Shown here: one piece after another, positions 27,473-36,960 of the stretch | How positions within the stretch are numbered: the stretch's first letter is position 1 | Layout of the letters: every line of letters begins with the position of its first letter | NCBI RefSeq assembly: GCF_000015045.1 | Contig: NC_008609.1 | Span: forward strand, 2,890,001 to 2,954,000 | DNA: 64,000 nucleotides | Direction of reading: 5' to 3' | DNA from: Pelobacter propionicus DSM 2379 | Lineage (GTDB): Bacteria > Desulfobacterota > Desulfuromonadia > Geobacterales > Pseudopelobacteraceae | Notes under the pieces: generated by a model | The model's database searches: none | What the model saw: the letters and a program-made list of their open reading frames with translations, nothing else | Told to the model about the DNA's origin: nothing | Program-made: the position numbers and the translations under genes

Positions 27473-28831
27473 ATGAAATCAAAGTTTATTGAAGTTGACC
27501 GGGAAACACCCTATCTGCTCCCGCCATCGCTGCAGGATTGGCTACCAGAAAAGCACTTGGCCCGGTTTGTGGTCGAAATTGTCGAACAGCTCGACCTGCG
27601 CTCTTTGAAAGCTACCTATGCCGGCCGAGGCTCGCAGCCCTATAACCCTGAGATGCTGGTAGCATTGTTGTTTTACGGTTATGCGACAGGCGTATTCTCC
27701 AGCCGGAAGCTTGAGCGCAGCACCTACGACTCCGTGGCATTCCGGTTCATAGCGGCAAACAGTCATCCTGACCACGATACCATTGCCACCTTCCGCCGGC
27801 GTTTTCTGCCGCAACTGAACAAGCTGTTTGCCCAGATTCTGCTGATCGCTCATCAGATGGAGGTGCTGAAACTGGGCAACGTTAGTTTGGATGGCAGCAA
27901 AATCAAGGCGAACGCCTCCAAGCACAAGGCGCTGAGCTATGAGCATGCCTGCAAGCTTGAAGAGCAGATCAAGGCTGAGGTTGGCGAACTGCTCAAAAAG
28001 GCCGAGGCAGCGGACCGTGCCGATATTCCGGACGGCATGAACATCCCCGAAGAACTGGAACGTCGGGAAAAGCGTCTTTCCGCCATTGCCGCAGCCAAGG
28101 TCGAGATCGAAAAACGAGCCGCTGAGCGCCATGCTCGTGAACAGGCCGCTTATGAGAAGAAAGTCGCCGAACGGGCCAAGAAGGAGCAGGCAACGGGCAA
28201 GAAGGCCAAGGGGAAAGAGCCGAAACCGCCCAAATCCGGCCCCACTGCCAAAGATCAGGTCAATCTGACCGATGAAGAGTCGCGGATCATGCCGACCTCC
28301 GGTGGCGGATTCGAGCAGACTTACAACGCCCAGGCCGGTGTGGATACAGCATCAAAGCTCATCGTTTCGGCCCATGTTACCCAGAATCCCAATGACAAAC
28401 AGGAGCTGACACCGACCCTGGAGAACCTGGCGGCGCTGCCTGAGAAGCTTGGCAAGGCAACCGATCTGGTAGCTGACAGTGGCTACTTCAGCGAAACCAA
28501 TGTAACTGCCTGTGAGGAGAACGGGATAACTCCCTACATTGCCGTAGACCGGCAGAGTCACAACGTGCCACTGATGGAGCGCTTTGCCGAACCGCCGCCG
28601 TTACCCGAAGATGCCGATTCCGTGGCCAGAATGAAGCATCGCCTGAAGACACCTTCCGGCAAGGCGATCTACGCCCAGCGAAAAGTCACCTCGGAACCGG
28701 TCTTCGGCATCATCAAGGCGGTCATGGGATTCAGAAGCTTTCTTCTTCGTGGCTTTGAAGCAGTAAAAGGCGAATGGAACCTCGTCTGCATGGCCTACAA
28801 CATCAAACGGCTGCATGTCTTGGCCGGATAG
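27473..28831 (+). CDS. IS1182-family transposase
   Basis: 452 aa from ATG 27473 (a TTG two codons earlier is also open). The N-terminal part has the family's pattern PPSLQDWLPEKHLARFVVEI and SRKLERSTYDSVAFRFIAAN, followed by HPDHDTIATFRRRF. The DDE catalytic triad is plausibly the Asp in VSLDGSKIKANASKHK (near 143), the Asp in VADSGYFSE (near 335) and the Glu in SEPVFGIIKAVMGFR (near 408). Between the first two lies a charged, coiled insert of about 100 residues typical of IS1182 members. The frame is intact, so the element may be active. Confidence 0.93.
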   Translation: MKSKFIEVDRETPYLLPPSLQDWLPEKHLARFVVEIVEQLDLRSLKATYAGRGSQPYNPEMLVALLFYGYATGVFSSRKLERSTYDSVAFRFIAANSHPDHDTIATFRRRFLPQLNKLFAQILLIAHQMEVLKLGNVSLDGSKIKANASKHKALSYEHACKLEEQIKAEVGELLKKAEAADRADIPDGMNIPEELERREKRLSAIAAAKVEIEKRAAERHAREQAAYEKKVAERAKKEQATGKKAKGKEPKPPKSGPTAKDQVNLTDEESRIMPTSGGGFEQTYNAQAGVDTASKLIVSAHVTQNPNDKQELTPTLENLAALPEKLGKATDLVADSGYFSETNVTACEENGITPYIAVDRQSHNVPLMERFAEPPPLPEDADSVARMKHRLKTPSGKAIYAQRKVTSEPVFGIIKAVMGFRSFLLRGFEAVKGEWNLVCMAYNIKRLHVLAG

Positions 28832-28972
28832 AATGAGAAATAGCGAAAATCAGCCTGTAATAACCGCAGTCATCGCTGAAAGGGCTGAATTAACCAGGTT
28901 GCCGGTGGGAAGACGAACACATACGGAACTTTTTTAATCGGCTTGGCCACAAAAGAGGGCGCCCCTGAGGTC

Positions 28973-28987
28973 AAGCCCGACAGACTC
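28973..28987 (-). repeat. Right terminal inverted repeat of the IS
   Basis: AAGCCCGACAGACTC, the exact complement of the left repeat, followed by the second CTAG copy at 28988-28991. Confidence 0.93.
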
Positions 28988-28990
28988 CTA

Positions 28991-30460
28991 GTGCTGACCA
29001 TGCTGATGGCTCTCGTTCTCAGCTTCGTCATTTCCCGGATTATCTCCCGTCCCCTGGTTGAGATGGCCGATTTCGCCACCAGTGTCACCAGCCAGGAGCA
29101 GTATCGGCACATTTCGATCAAATCAGGGGACGAAATCGGCGCCCTGGCAGGCGCCCTGAACAGCATGGGCGATCGCATCACGTCCCAGATACAGGAACTG
29201 GAATCGGAAAAAAGCCGACTGGACACCATCCTGAGGGGAATGGGCGAAGGGGTCATGGTGGTGCTGACCAACGGCACGATTACCCTGGTCAATCCCCCCT
29301 TCCAGAGCCTCTTCTCCTTCAGGGGGGATGAGGAGGGAAAGAATATCCGCGAGACCCTGAATATTCCGGAGATGATCGCCACCTTTGACGAGGTGCGGGA
29401 ACAGGGAAAAGAGCTGGTCAGAGAATTCCAGATTCAGGATGCCGGCACCACCCTGCTGACCCACTGGGTTCCCCTGAAGGTCAATGAGGGGGACGAAGGG
29501 GTCGTCGTAGTCTTCCATGACATAACCGAGCGCAAGCATTACGAGGAAGCCCTGGCCAGGTCCGAAGATCGATTCCGCAGCGTCGTGGAATGTTCCCTGA
29601 CCGGGATGCATTTCATCTCTCTCGAAGCAGACGGCCGTCTGCTACTGACCGGAGCAAACCCAGCGGCGGACAGCATCCTGGGGATCTCCCATTGGCCCCT
29701 TGTGGGCAGTGACGTGGAAGAAGCTTTCCCCGAGTTGAAAGACCATTTTCTGCTGGACCTCTACCGCAGGGTAGCCGCCGGCGAGCTCGGGCCCCAGTCC
29801 CTCGAACATGAACGGAGACTTGAGAGCAAAACCAAACATTATGACCTACGCGTCTTCCGCACCGGTCCCGGCACCATATCCGTGGAATTCGCCGATATCA
29901 CCGAACGCACGCGTATGCAGGAGGAGCTCCGCGAGGCTTCGGAGCGGGACCCGCTGACCTCACTGTACAACAGGAGAAAGTTGTATCAGCTACTGACAGT
30001 GGAGTTGACGAGAACCAGGCGGCACGGTCATCCCCTGACCCTGATGCTGCTGGATATCGATCACTTCAAGAGGATCAACGACACCTTCGGCCACGACAGC
30101 GGCGATCTGGTTCTGACACAGGTGGCGGAGCTGATCTCGGCCATACTCAGGTCGACGGATATCCTCGCCCGCTACGGCGGCGAGGAATTTGTGATCGCCT
30201 GTCCGGAGACAGACATGGATGGCGCTGCGGTGCTTGCGGAGAAGATTCGCTCTTCCATCGCGATGTTCAGCTTCCCAACGGTTGGAGCGGTTACGATTAG
30301 TGTTGGGATTTCACTGTTGGAGAGCAAAGACGACATCAACGCGCTGATCAAGCGCGCCGACACAGCACTCTATGCGGCCAAAGAGATGGGCAGGAACAGG
30401 GTGGTGCGGTCAACAGAGGACGGCTGCCCGAATCCTTCTTCTGACGCATGCAATCCGTAA
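28991..30460 (+). pseudogene. 3' part of the split sensor diguanylate cyclase (HAMP-PAS-PAS-GGDEF)
   Basis: 489 codons in the frame that matches the 5' part after removal of the IS. They encode the second membrane helix (LTMLMALVLSFVISRII), a HAMP domain, two PAS domains (about 95-210 and 215-330 of this part) and a GGDEF domain with an intact active-site motif GGEEF. The inhibitory site RSTD lies five residues ahead of it, as in product-inhibited diguanylate cyclases. The frame is open upstream into the IS end as far as a TTG at 28943 inside the element, so a truncated 505-aa membrane cyclase without its sensor could be made from an IS-supplied start. As it stands, the original gene is broken. 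Confidence 0.9.
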
Positions 30461-30807
30461 CGAGACAGAATTACATCGTCCGGTGTTAGCCGCCCCCAGC
30501 TCCACAACTTCGTTTCGCTCCTCTTCGGCCAACAAATGCCCCCTGAACCACGTCACAAGGGATTCTCTGGGCTGATTTTGCGTTTTTCCCAGCCTGCCCC
30601 ATGCATTTCACCTGCCCTACGCCTCACAGCCGCTGCCGTCACAGTTCCCTCTCGCATTTCACAAACAAGTAACCCGATGACCACATGGCTGTCATGGGAG
30701 CGGCGTACTATTCGTGCCGATGGATGCCACGGGAGGCTGCTGGCGCGTTAGTTCCGCCGTTGCACCCCGGCACGCCCCACTCCCCACACCAGCACCCGGA
30801 GGTCCCC
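30461..30807. other. Intergenic stretch without a gene
   Basis: About 350 bp between the cyclase fragment and the unknown 822-aa gene. The 822-aa frame is open upstream to 30685, but that part has no ribosome site and low-complexity composition. No clear terminator or promoter was found. Confidence 0.4.
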
Positions 30808-33276
30808 ATGAGAAAGCGGAACCAGGTTGTTCTGACCGCGGTGAGAAAAGAGCACGGCACGGCCTCGGCCACGCCGACGGAAAACATCCCCCGGGTTCTG
30901 GAACGGGTGGGAGTCTGTTTTGACACCAGGGATAGTTTCCTGAGCACCCTGCCCTTCTCCATGAACGACGTGACGGCCGGATCGGAAAACGAGCTCCAGG
31001 CGGTTGTCGCCGGAAGCCGGGAACGGGTTGACCTGCCGCTGGTCATCGAGGAGTCCAACTACTTCACCAACATGATCCGCCGCGCCGAGGCGGGCGAGTC
31101 TCCCCGGCGAGTGGTGACCGATCTGGAACAGTATCTGGCGGAGAATCCGTCCGGAATCTGGGAGAATAGCTGGGTACGCTTCCCCCGCAGCCGCCTCTCC
31201 CCCTTTGCCCTGGAGGTTCTGGAACGGGATCTCTTGGCAGACAAGCGGGATCCCGCACGCGGACAGCGCAGTGACGCAGGTCGCTTTGTCCGCCAGGAGG
31301 CCTCCGCTGACGAGATGCTACGCGTTCCCATCAGCTACCTGATCAAGCTGGCCCTGGCAGACCTGATCGGGAGTCAGCCGCGGCTTCCCGAGATTGTCAG
31401 GCAGACCGGAATCCGACTGCTGGAGCACTACCTGAACGACAACACATCTCCGGAAACCTTTTCCTTCAACGTGGTTCCCCTGCGGCCGTCTCTGGGAATG
31501 GGACGGGCCATCGCCCGGGAGAGCGGCATCCGCTTTTTGATGAGCCAGTTTCTGATCGGCTACGCCAATCGGGTGTTCGGCCTGGAAGAGCAGGGCCAGA
31601 CCGCCATGACCTATTTTGCTCCCCACCCCCCGGTGCGGCAAAAGGAACTGAACGATCTCGTCTCCGATTCCTTCTACCGCGACCTTTTCATGAGCCCCTG
31701 CCTTTCCGGCTGGGACCGGGGCGAGGAAAAGCACCGCTACATGCAGCTCTGCCACCAGGTACTTTCCCGCAGCCAGCTCAATGCAGTGGCCAAGCTGCGC
31801 GACGCAGGCATCATCACCAACAACCTGGTGGTGCTGCCCAATCTGTCCAACATAAGTCTCGCCAACAACGGCACCCACATCAGCCTCGGCAGCCGGCGCA
31901 TCGGGGCGGCCATGGCCGACGCCGGCAGCGGCTTCAATGCCCTGCATGAAAAGAGGCTGGGCGACCTGGCCATCAAGATCAGCGAGCACTTCCTGCCCCT
32001 GTTCGTGGGAACCTACAGCGCGGCACCCTACCGGCTGGCGTTCAGCGATTTCCACCCCGAGCGGGCCATGGGCTTCCTGCCCCACGAACTGGATTACACC
32101 CACCTGCGCATGCTCTGGAGGCGCTGGCGCACGAAGGCCGACCTGTCCGTCTTCGGCCAGCCCATGACCCCCTTCGGCCCCGAACGCATCGACCGGCTGA
32201 TCAGCTCCCTGTTCGGTCTGCGGGGAGACTTCGTGCCCGACTACCGTCTGATCGATTACCTGGCCTGCCTGCTCTCCACCGAGCGCAGCCCGGCGCTCAA
32301 CGGCCAGCCGGGCAGCCATGACCGGCTGCGCCGCGACCTGGCCGACATGGGGGTCTTCGACGAACAGATGTCGGTCTACCTGCTCTGCAAGCTGCGCGAA
32401 TACGGCAAGATGGGTTTTTCCGGCTTCGAGGGACGTTATTACAGCCTGTTCGAAACCTTCGACACGGACATGGGACGGGCCACCGACCTGCAGAACCTGG
32501 TCACGGTCCTGGCCTACCTGTTCATTGCCGAGGGGGTGGATCATGGCCATATTCCGGACACTCCCCCTGTGGAGAGCGAACGGCGACAGATCTTCTTCGG
32601 CGCGGCCATCGGCATCCCCACCTTCTTTGTTCGCCGGGACACCCCCAACCAGTTCCTGAAAAAGATTCTCAGCAGAACCGAGCGGACCCGCCCCAGCCGG
32701 CGCTATCCCGGCTATCTGCGAGTTTACAACCGCGAATACTGTCTGGCACTGCTGCGACTGATCAGGGATGAGGGCGCCGGCCTGGTGGAGCTACTGGGTC
32801 TGGCCGCCACCCTGGACGACCTGGAGGAGCGGCTGCATGATCCGCGCCACTCGGCCCTGGGACGCCTGACCAACGGCATCCTGGGGGAACTGAACGCCAC
32901 TTCCCCCCTGGAGGCGGACTCACGTGACTTCAACTGCGCCGCCGAGCGCTACTACCGCACCACACTGCGCCGGCGTCACATGGCCGAGGCCTATGGCTTC
33001 CTGGAAGATTCCTGCCGGCTGATGGAACTGGATGCGGCCCGGGGGGACAGTGGGCTGCGTCAGGCATTGGGAACGATTCTCGGGGAACGACCGAGCGGAG
33101 ACCTGCTCCGCCGGGCACGGAGGGAGCTCCTGGAGGAACAGGGAGACACCGCCACGCTCATCCAGGCCATGAATCTGCTGCTGTTAAGCGTATTTCACGA
33201 CGAGCGGCGCTTCGCCGCCCATACCACCACAAGGAGCGACTCCATCAATGCAGCACCAGTACATCGAGCGGGATAG
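30808..33276 (+). CDS. Large conserved-looking protein of unknown function
   Basis: 822 aa from the ATG at 30808, chosen because GGAGG lies 5 bp ahead; the open frame extends upstream another 41 codons. No signal peptide and no membrane helix is evident, so it should be cytoplasmic. The sequence has the composition of a folded enzyme, with motif-like stretches such as NLVVLPNLSNISLANNGTH (near 350-368), AFSDFHPERAMGFLPHELDY (near 412-431) and FFGAAIGIPTFFVRRDTPNQ (near 594-613). I do not recognise any of these as a named family. The stop overlaps the start of the phosphatidylserine-decarboxylase-like gene by 29 bp, so the two are translated together, and an Lgt-like gene follows. A role in phospholipid metabolism is inferred only from this. 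Confidence 0.8.
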   Translation: MRKRNQVVLTAVRKEHGTASATPTENIPRVLERVGVCFDTRDSFLSTLPFSMNDVTAGSENELQAVVAGSRERVDLPLVIEESNYFTNMIRRAEAGESPRRVVTDLEQYLAENPSGIWENSWVRFPRSRLSPFALEVLERDLLADKRDPARGQRSDAGRFVRQEASADEMLRVPISYLIKLALADLIGSQPRLPEIVRQTGIRLLEHYLNDNTSPETFSFNVVPLRPSLGMGRAIARESGIRFLMSQFLIGYANRVFGLEEQGQTAMTYFAPHPPVRQKELNDLVSDSFYRDLFMSPCLSGWDRGEEKHRYMQLCHQVLSRSQLNAVAKLRDAGIITNNLVVLPNLSNISLANNGTHISLGSRRIGAAMADAGSGFNALHEKRLGDLAIKISEHFLPLFVGTYSAAPYRLAFSDFHPERAMGFLPHELDYTHLRMLWRRWRTKADLSVFGQPMTPFGPERIDRLISSLFGLRGDFVPDYRLIDYLACLLSTERSPALNGQPGSHDRLRRDLADMGVFDEQMSVYLLCKLREYGKMGFSGFEGRYYSLFETFDTDMGRATDLQNLVTVLAYLFIAEGVDHGHIPDTPPVESERRQIFFGAAIGIPTFFVRRDTPNQFLKKILSRTERTRPSRRYPGYLRVYNREYCLALLRLIRDEGAGLVELLGLAATLDDLEERLHDPRHSALGRLTNGILGELNATSPLEADSRDFNCAAERYYRTTLRRRHMAEAYGFLEDSCRLMELDAARGDSGLRQALGTILGERPSGDLLRRARRELLEEQGDTATLIQAMNLLLLSVFHDERRFAAHTTTRSDSINAAPVHRAG

Positions 33277-34237
33277 CGGCCAGATCGTCACGGAACGACT
33301 CCTGGCCGACGACATGATCAGGCTGCTCTACCACGGTGTGCGGGAGAACAGCGGCCGCCTCTTCGATCTGCTGATCAGCAGCCGTGCCTCACAGATCCTG
33401 GGAATGATCCAGTTCGACCGTCCGGTCCTGTCCCCCCGGACCTTGGCGGCCCGCTATGGCATCGATACCGATGAATTGCTGGAGCCTGCGGAGAAGCTTA
33501 ATACCCTGCGCAAGCTGTTCGAACGCAGGATCAGATACGAAGCGTGCCGTCCCATGCCGGATGAGCGGGGAGCCGTCGTTTCGCCGGCCGACGCAAGGAT
33601 CGTGATCGGCTCCCTGCGAGAAACGTCGCTGATCTTCCTCAAGGACAAGTTCTTTGGCTACGAGGAACTACTGGGGAGACAGAAAACGGATTGGGTCGGC
33701 GGATTCGAGAACGGCGATTTCGCGGTCTTCCGCCTGACCCCTGACAAGTACCACTACAACCACGCCCCCGTAGCGGGACGGGTGCTGGATTTCTACACCA
33801 TCGACGGCGACTACCACTCCTGCAACCCCTCGGCCGTGGTCTGCATGGCCACCCCTTTTTCAAAGAACCGCAGGGTGGTGACCATCATCGACACGGATGT
33901 TCCCAACGGCACCAGCACGGGGCTGGTGGCAATGGTTGAAGTCGTGGCGCTGATGATCGGCGACATCGTTCAGGCCTACAGCAGCAGGGGGTATGAGTCG
34001 CCCCATTCCATGGAAATCGGCATGTTCGTCGAGAAGGGGCAGCCCAAGAGCCTCTACCGGCCGGGGAGCAGCACCGATATCCTGCTGTTCCAGCCGGGAC
34101 GGATCAGGTTCTGCGAGGACCTGCTGTCGAACATGCGCCGCAGCGGGGTGTCGAGCCGCTTCAGCAGGGGCTTCGGGGCGCCGCTGGTGGAGACCGATAT
34201 CAGGGTCAGGTCTTTGATCGGCCAGGCGGTGAATTGA
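33248..34237 (+). CDS. Phosphatidylserine decarboxylase-like protein
   Basis: 329 aa. The C-terminal half has the Psd family layout: YNHAPVAGRVLDFYTIDGDY (His and Gly of the active region near residues 177-196), CMATPFSKNRRVVTIIDTD, and near the end IGMFVEKGQPKSLYRPGSS, where PGSS takes the place of the LGST self-cleavage site that generates the pyruvoyl cofactor. If the Gly-Ser bond in PGSS is cut, the alpha chain would be about 50 residues. Psd turns phosphatidylserine into phosphatidylethanolamine at the membrane. The gene starts inside the end of the unknown 822-aa gene, with AAGGAG ahead of the ATG. It is probably a paralogue rather than the housekeeping enzyme, because of the altered site and setting. 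Confidence 0.82.
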   Translation: MQHQYIERDSGQIVTERLLADDMIRLLYHGVRENSGRLFDLLISSRASQILGMIQFDRPVLSPRTLAARYGIDTDELLEPAEKLNTLRKLFERRIRYEACRPMPDERGAVVSPADARIVIGSLRETSLIFLKDKFFGYEELLGRQKTDWVGGFENGDFAVFRLTPDKYHYNHAPVAGRVLDFYTIDGDYHSCNPSAVVCMATPFSKNRRVVTIIDTDVPNGTSTGLVAMVEVVALMIGDIVQAYSSRGYESPHSMEIGMFVEKGQPKSLYRPGSSTDILLFQPGRIRFCEDLLSNMRRSGVSSRFSRGFGAPLVETDIRVRSLIGQAVN

Positions 34238-34396
34238 TGCTGAATTCATCAGTAGGGAACTACCTGCGTTCGCGCGGACGGGCTCTCTTCGATAGTCCCC
34301 GACTGCCGTTTCCTGGATGACACGAAAAGGGAGCGCGCACCAGCCCGATGCACCCCTTGTTGCCTCACAAAGACAGAGGAGAGGAGGAAAATATCA

Positions 34397-35449
34397 ATGA
34401 ATGAAGCGCTTCTGCTGGGGGGCGTCTCGGTGCTGCTGGTTGTGTACCTGAGGTGGGGGTTCGCGGTGCTGCCGCGGGAGGGGTGGCAGATTATCGCCGC
34501 CCTGCCCAGCGGGAAAAGCGGTCCCCACCACTGGCAGGGAACGAACCTGACCTGGTACGGCATTCTGACCGCCAACGCCTATCTGGTGGCCGTGACCGTA
34601 TTCCTGGCGCTGATGGGGGCCAGGGGGATTCCGGCCGGCACCTCGCTGCTGCTGGCCCTGGCGCTCCTGTGCATCTGCGTGCCGGCCTCGCGCCTGGTGG
34701 CCCGCGTGGTGGAGAAGAAGAAACACACCTTCACGGTGGGGGGAGCGGTGTTTGTCGGCATCCTGGCGGCTCCCCCCCTGGTGTGGTTCTACAACCGGGC
34801 CGCTGCCGAAGCCGGTGCAACGACCATTCCGGTGATGGCCGCCTGCGCAGCCATGGCGACCGCCTATTGCTTCGGCGAGGGACTGGGGCGGCTTGCCTGC
34901 ATCAGCTTCGGCTGCTGCTACGGCAAACCGCTTTCGGCCTGTTCCGGCTGGTTGCGCCGTCTGTTCAGCGGGCGATGTTTCGTCTTTTTCGGGGACACCA
35001 GGAAAATCGCCTATGCCGGGGGCCTGGAGGCAACTGAGGTCATCCCGGTCCAGGCCCTGACCGCCATACTGTTCAACGTCTGCGGACTTGCGTGCGGCGC
35101 GCTCTTCCTGGCCGGGCATTTCCGTGCCTCGTTCCTGACCGCCATCCTGACTACCCAACTCTGGCGCAGCCTGTCTGAGAACCTGAGGGCCGACTATCGT
35201 GGAGAGGGGAGTCTCTCCGCCTATCAGATCATGGGAATGCTGGCATCGGTATATGCCCTGGTGACGGCCCTCATCATGGGCGACGACGGGGGCGCGCTTC
35301 CCCACCTGCTCCGCGGACTGGCCTTGCTCTGGAGCCCACGGCAGATACTGTTCCTCCAGTGCGTCTGGCTGGTGATCTTCGTGTATACCGGCCGCAGCAC
35401 GGTTACCGGATCAACCATCAGCTTTCATGTCCATCGGGACAGAATCTAA
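34397..35449 (+). CDS. Prolipoprotein diacylglyceryl transferase-like membrane protein
   Basis: 350 aa with about eight membrane helices. The segment EGLGRLACISFGCCYGKPL (near 171-189) resembles the Lgt-related signature GRxGCFxxGCCYG, and TWYGILTANAYLVAV (near 55-69) resembles the early Lgt helix. The canonical Lgt signature with GRxGNFxNGE is absent, so this is a member of the wider family that uses phosphatidylglycerol-derived or similar lipids on unknown acceptors. GAGGAGG stands 8 bp ahead of the ATG. It lies 159 bp after the decarboxylase-like gene and 13 bp before the broken phospholipase-like gene. Confidence 0.78.
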   Translation: MNEALLLGGVSVLLVVYLRWGFAVLPREGWQIIAALPSGKSGPHHWQGTNLTWYGILTANAYLVAVTVFLALMGARGIPAGTSLLLALALLCICVPASRLVARVVEKKKHTFTVGGAVFVGILAAPPLVWFYNRAAAEAGATTIPVMAACAAMATAYCFGEGLGRLACISFGCCYGKPLSACSGWLRRLFSGRCFVFFGDTRKIAYAGGLEATEVIPVQALTAILFNVCGLACGALFLAGHFRASFLTAILTTQLWRSLSENLRADYRGEGSLSAYQIMGMLASVYALVTALIMGDDGGALPHLLRGLALLWSPRQILFLQCVWLVIFVYTGRSTVTGSTISFHVHRDRI

Positions 35450-35462
35450 AGGAGAGAAAACC

Positions 35463-36417
35463 ATGGCCGGTCCCTATGCCCATCTCACGCTGCTTCATGA
35501 ACTGGTAAACTCGTTGGACGCCTCTCCCGGAGCTCCCCTGGCCGAAGTCGCCTCGGCCGTCCAGACACACTTCCCTTTCTGCGCCCTGGGTGGGGTCAGT
35601 CCCGATTTTCCCAATCTGTCGCAGGACCCGGCCGGAGTCGCCTGGAGCGATGCCATGCACTACGTCAACAGCGGGGAGATCATTACCCGCGGCGTACCGT
35701 ACGTAAGGAGTGCGCCTGAGGAGATTCGTCCCAAACTGCTGGCATGGCTTCTGGGCTACTGCGCCCACGTGGTATGCGACCTGACGATTCATCCAGTGGT
35801 ACGCATCAAGGTGGGCGTTACACCGAGAACCGGCGCCGACACCGCATCTGCGAGATGAACCAGGACGCCCACATCTTCAGCCGGATGAATCTGGGGGAGA
35901 TCCGGGATGCGGACCGTTTCACGCGGGATATCCTCGCCTGCCGGGAGGGGGGGGAGATTGCCTGGACGGCGACGTGGCGACCATGTGGGAGAGCCTGTTG
36001 CGGGACACCCACCCCGGCATGTACGCCACAAACTGCCCCGCCATTCAGGAGTGGTTCTCCCGCTTCAACGCCCTCGCATCGTCACACGTGGGACATTTTG
36101 GCCGCCTCTTTCCCCTGGCGGCCCTGATCTCGACCGACATGGGACGCCCCTATCCCCTGCGGGAGATGGTCGAGCAAGACTATGTGCGCGACCTTACGGT
36201 TCCCGGGAGGCGAGTCATGGAGTACGACCGGATCTTCACGGCAGCCCTGGAAAATGTGCGCAGGCTCTGGGTGGTGGTGGGAGAAGGGGTGGTCGCGTCG
36301 GGCGAGCGATTCATCTCCTGTATCGGCAACTGGAATCTGGATACGGGGCAGGATGAGGAGGGGAGGATTGTACTCTGGGACTCGCCAAAGAGTCCTCAGG
36401 GGTATATCGGGGCGTAG
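35463..36417 (+). pseudogene. Zinc-dependent phospholipase C-like gene with two frameshifts
   Basis: The frame opens at the ATG 35463 after AAGGAG with MAGPYAHLTLLHEL, then LGYCAHVVCDLTIHPVV (with the His/Asp pattern of the Zn-dependent PLC family) and breaks near 35818. There GTTACACC should be GTTTACACC; restoring one T lets the frame continue as YTENRRRHRICEMNQDAH. It breaks again in a run of eight G (35947-35954), where one more G joins it to LDGDVATMWESLLRDTHPG and on to the stop at 36417. Both changes are single-base losses in homopolymers, so they could be true inactivation, slippage or sequencing error. Without them the product would be about 318 aa. Confidence 0.8.
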
Positions 36418-36579
36418 GTATCTGCCACCCAAAAGGCCGACCCGGATTCCGTCACGACGGCCTCACGGCCATGGACCGGGGCAGAACTCAGTCGACAAGA
36501 CCTTTATCCACGCGCACACGCCGGGGATAGGGGTTTTTTCATACCTCCGGCACGGACTGAAACATCCACGGAGGCAGCA

Positions 36580-36960
36580 ATGACCACCAATTCACGCCCC
36601 CCTCCCCCTCTCGCTTCTCACCCTGGTGATGGTCCTGCCCGGGAGACGGGAGAACAGAACCAGCCCCCCTTCCGTGGCATGGTGCGGCGGTCGGCACATC
36701 CTGCCGGCCTCCCCCTGCCGCGAATCCACATAATCCCCCCGGAAAGCATCAACGCCTTCGCCACGGGACGCACCCCGTCCCACACGGCAGCCGCTGCCAG
36801 CGAAGGATTCCTGCCAACCACACGAAAAGCGGCGCATTACAGCAGACCTGCCCCAGCAGACCATGAGAATACTTTGATTTCAAGCCCAAAAGGTGGCACT
36901 CTCTCTGGGAACGGGGCAGGACATCACGTGAAACCGACAAAATGGAGGCATAGCGCATGA
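36580..36960 (+). pseudogene. Remnant of an HtpX-type membrane protease gene
   Basis: Codons at 36679-36817 encode a block ending in AGLPLPRIHIIPPESINAF and continuing ATGRTPSHTAAAASEG, which matches the conserved part of M48/HtpX proteases just before the catalytic HExxH. The membrane helices that should precede it and the HExxH that should follow are missing. Another frame near 36610-36650 (LSLLTLVMVL) may be a trace of the lost first helix. The frame stays open to 36960, but the rest is not protease-like. It is read as a decayed gene with deletions. Confidence 0.7.

Larger units (their letters stand above)
27311..28987 (+). mobile_element. IS1182-like insertion sequence, 1,677 bp
   Basis: Perfect 15-bp terminal inverted repeats (GAGTCTGTCGGGCTT at 27311 and its complement ending at 28987) and a 4-bp target duplication CTAG on both sides (27307-27310 and 28988-28991). 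One transposase gene fills most of it. The intact repeats, intact transposase and perfect target duplication suggest recent insertion. IS1182-family assignment rests on the transposase pattern. Confidence 0.93.

Noticed and set aside
31318-32550. A 410-codon minus-strand frame inside the 822-aa gene
   Set aside because: It is antisense to a frame that has a better ribosome site and coupling to the next gene; it has low-complexity composition.
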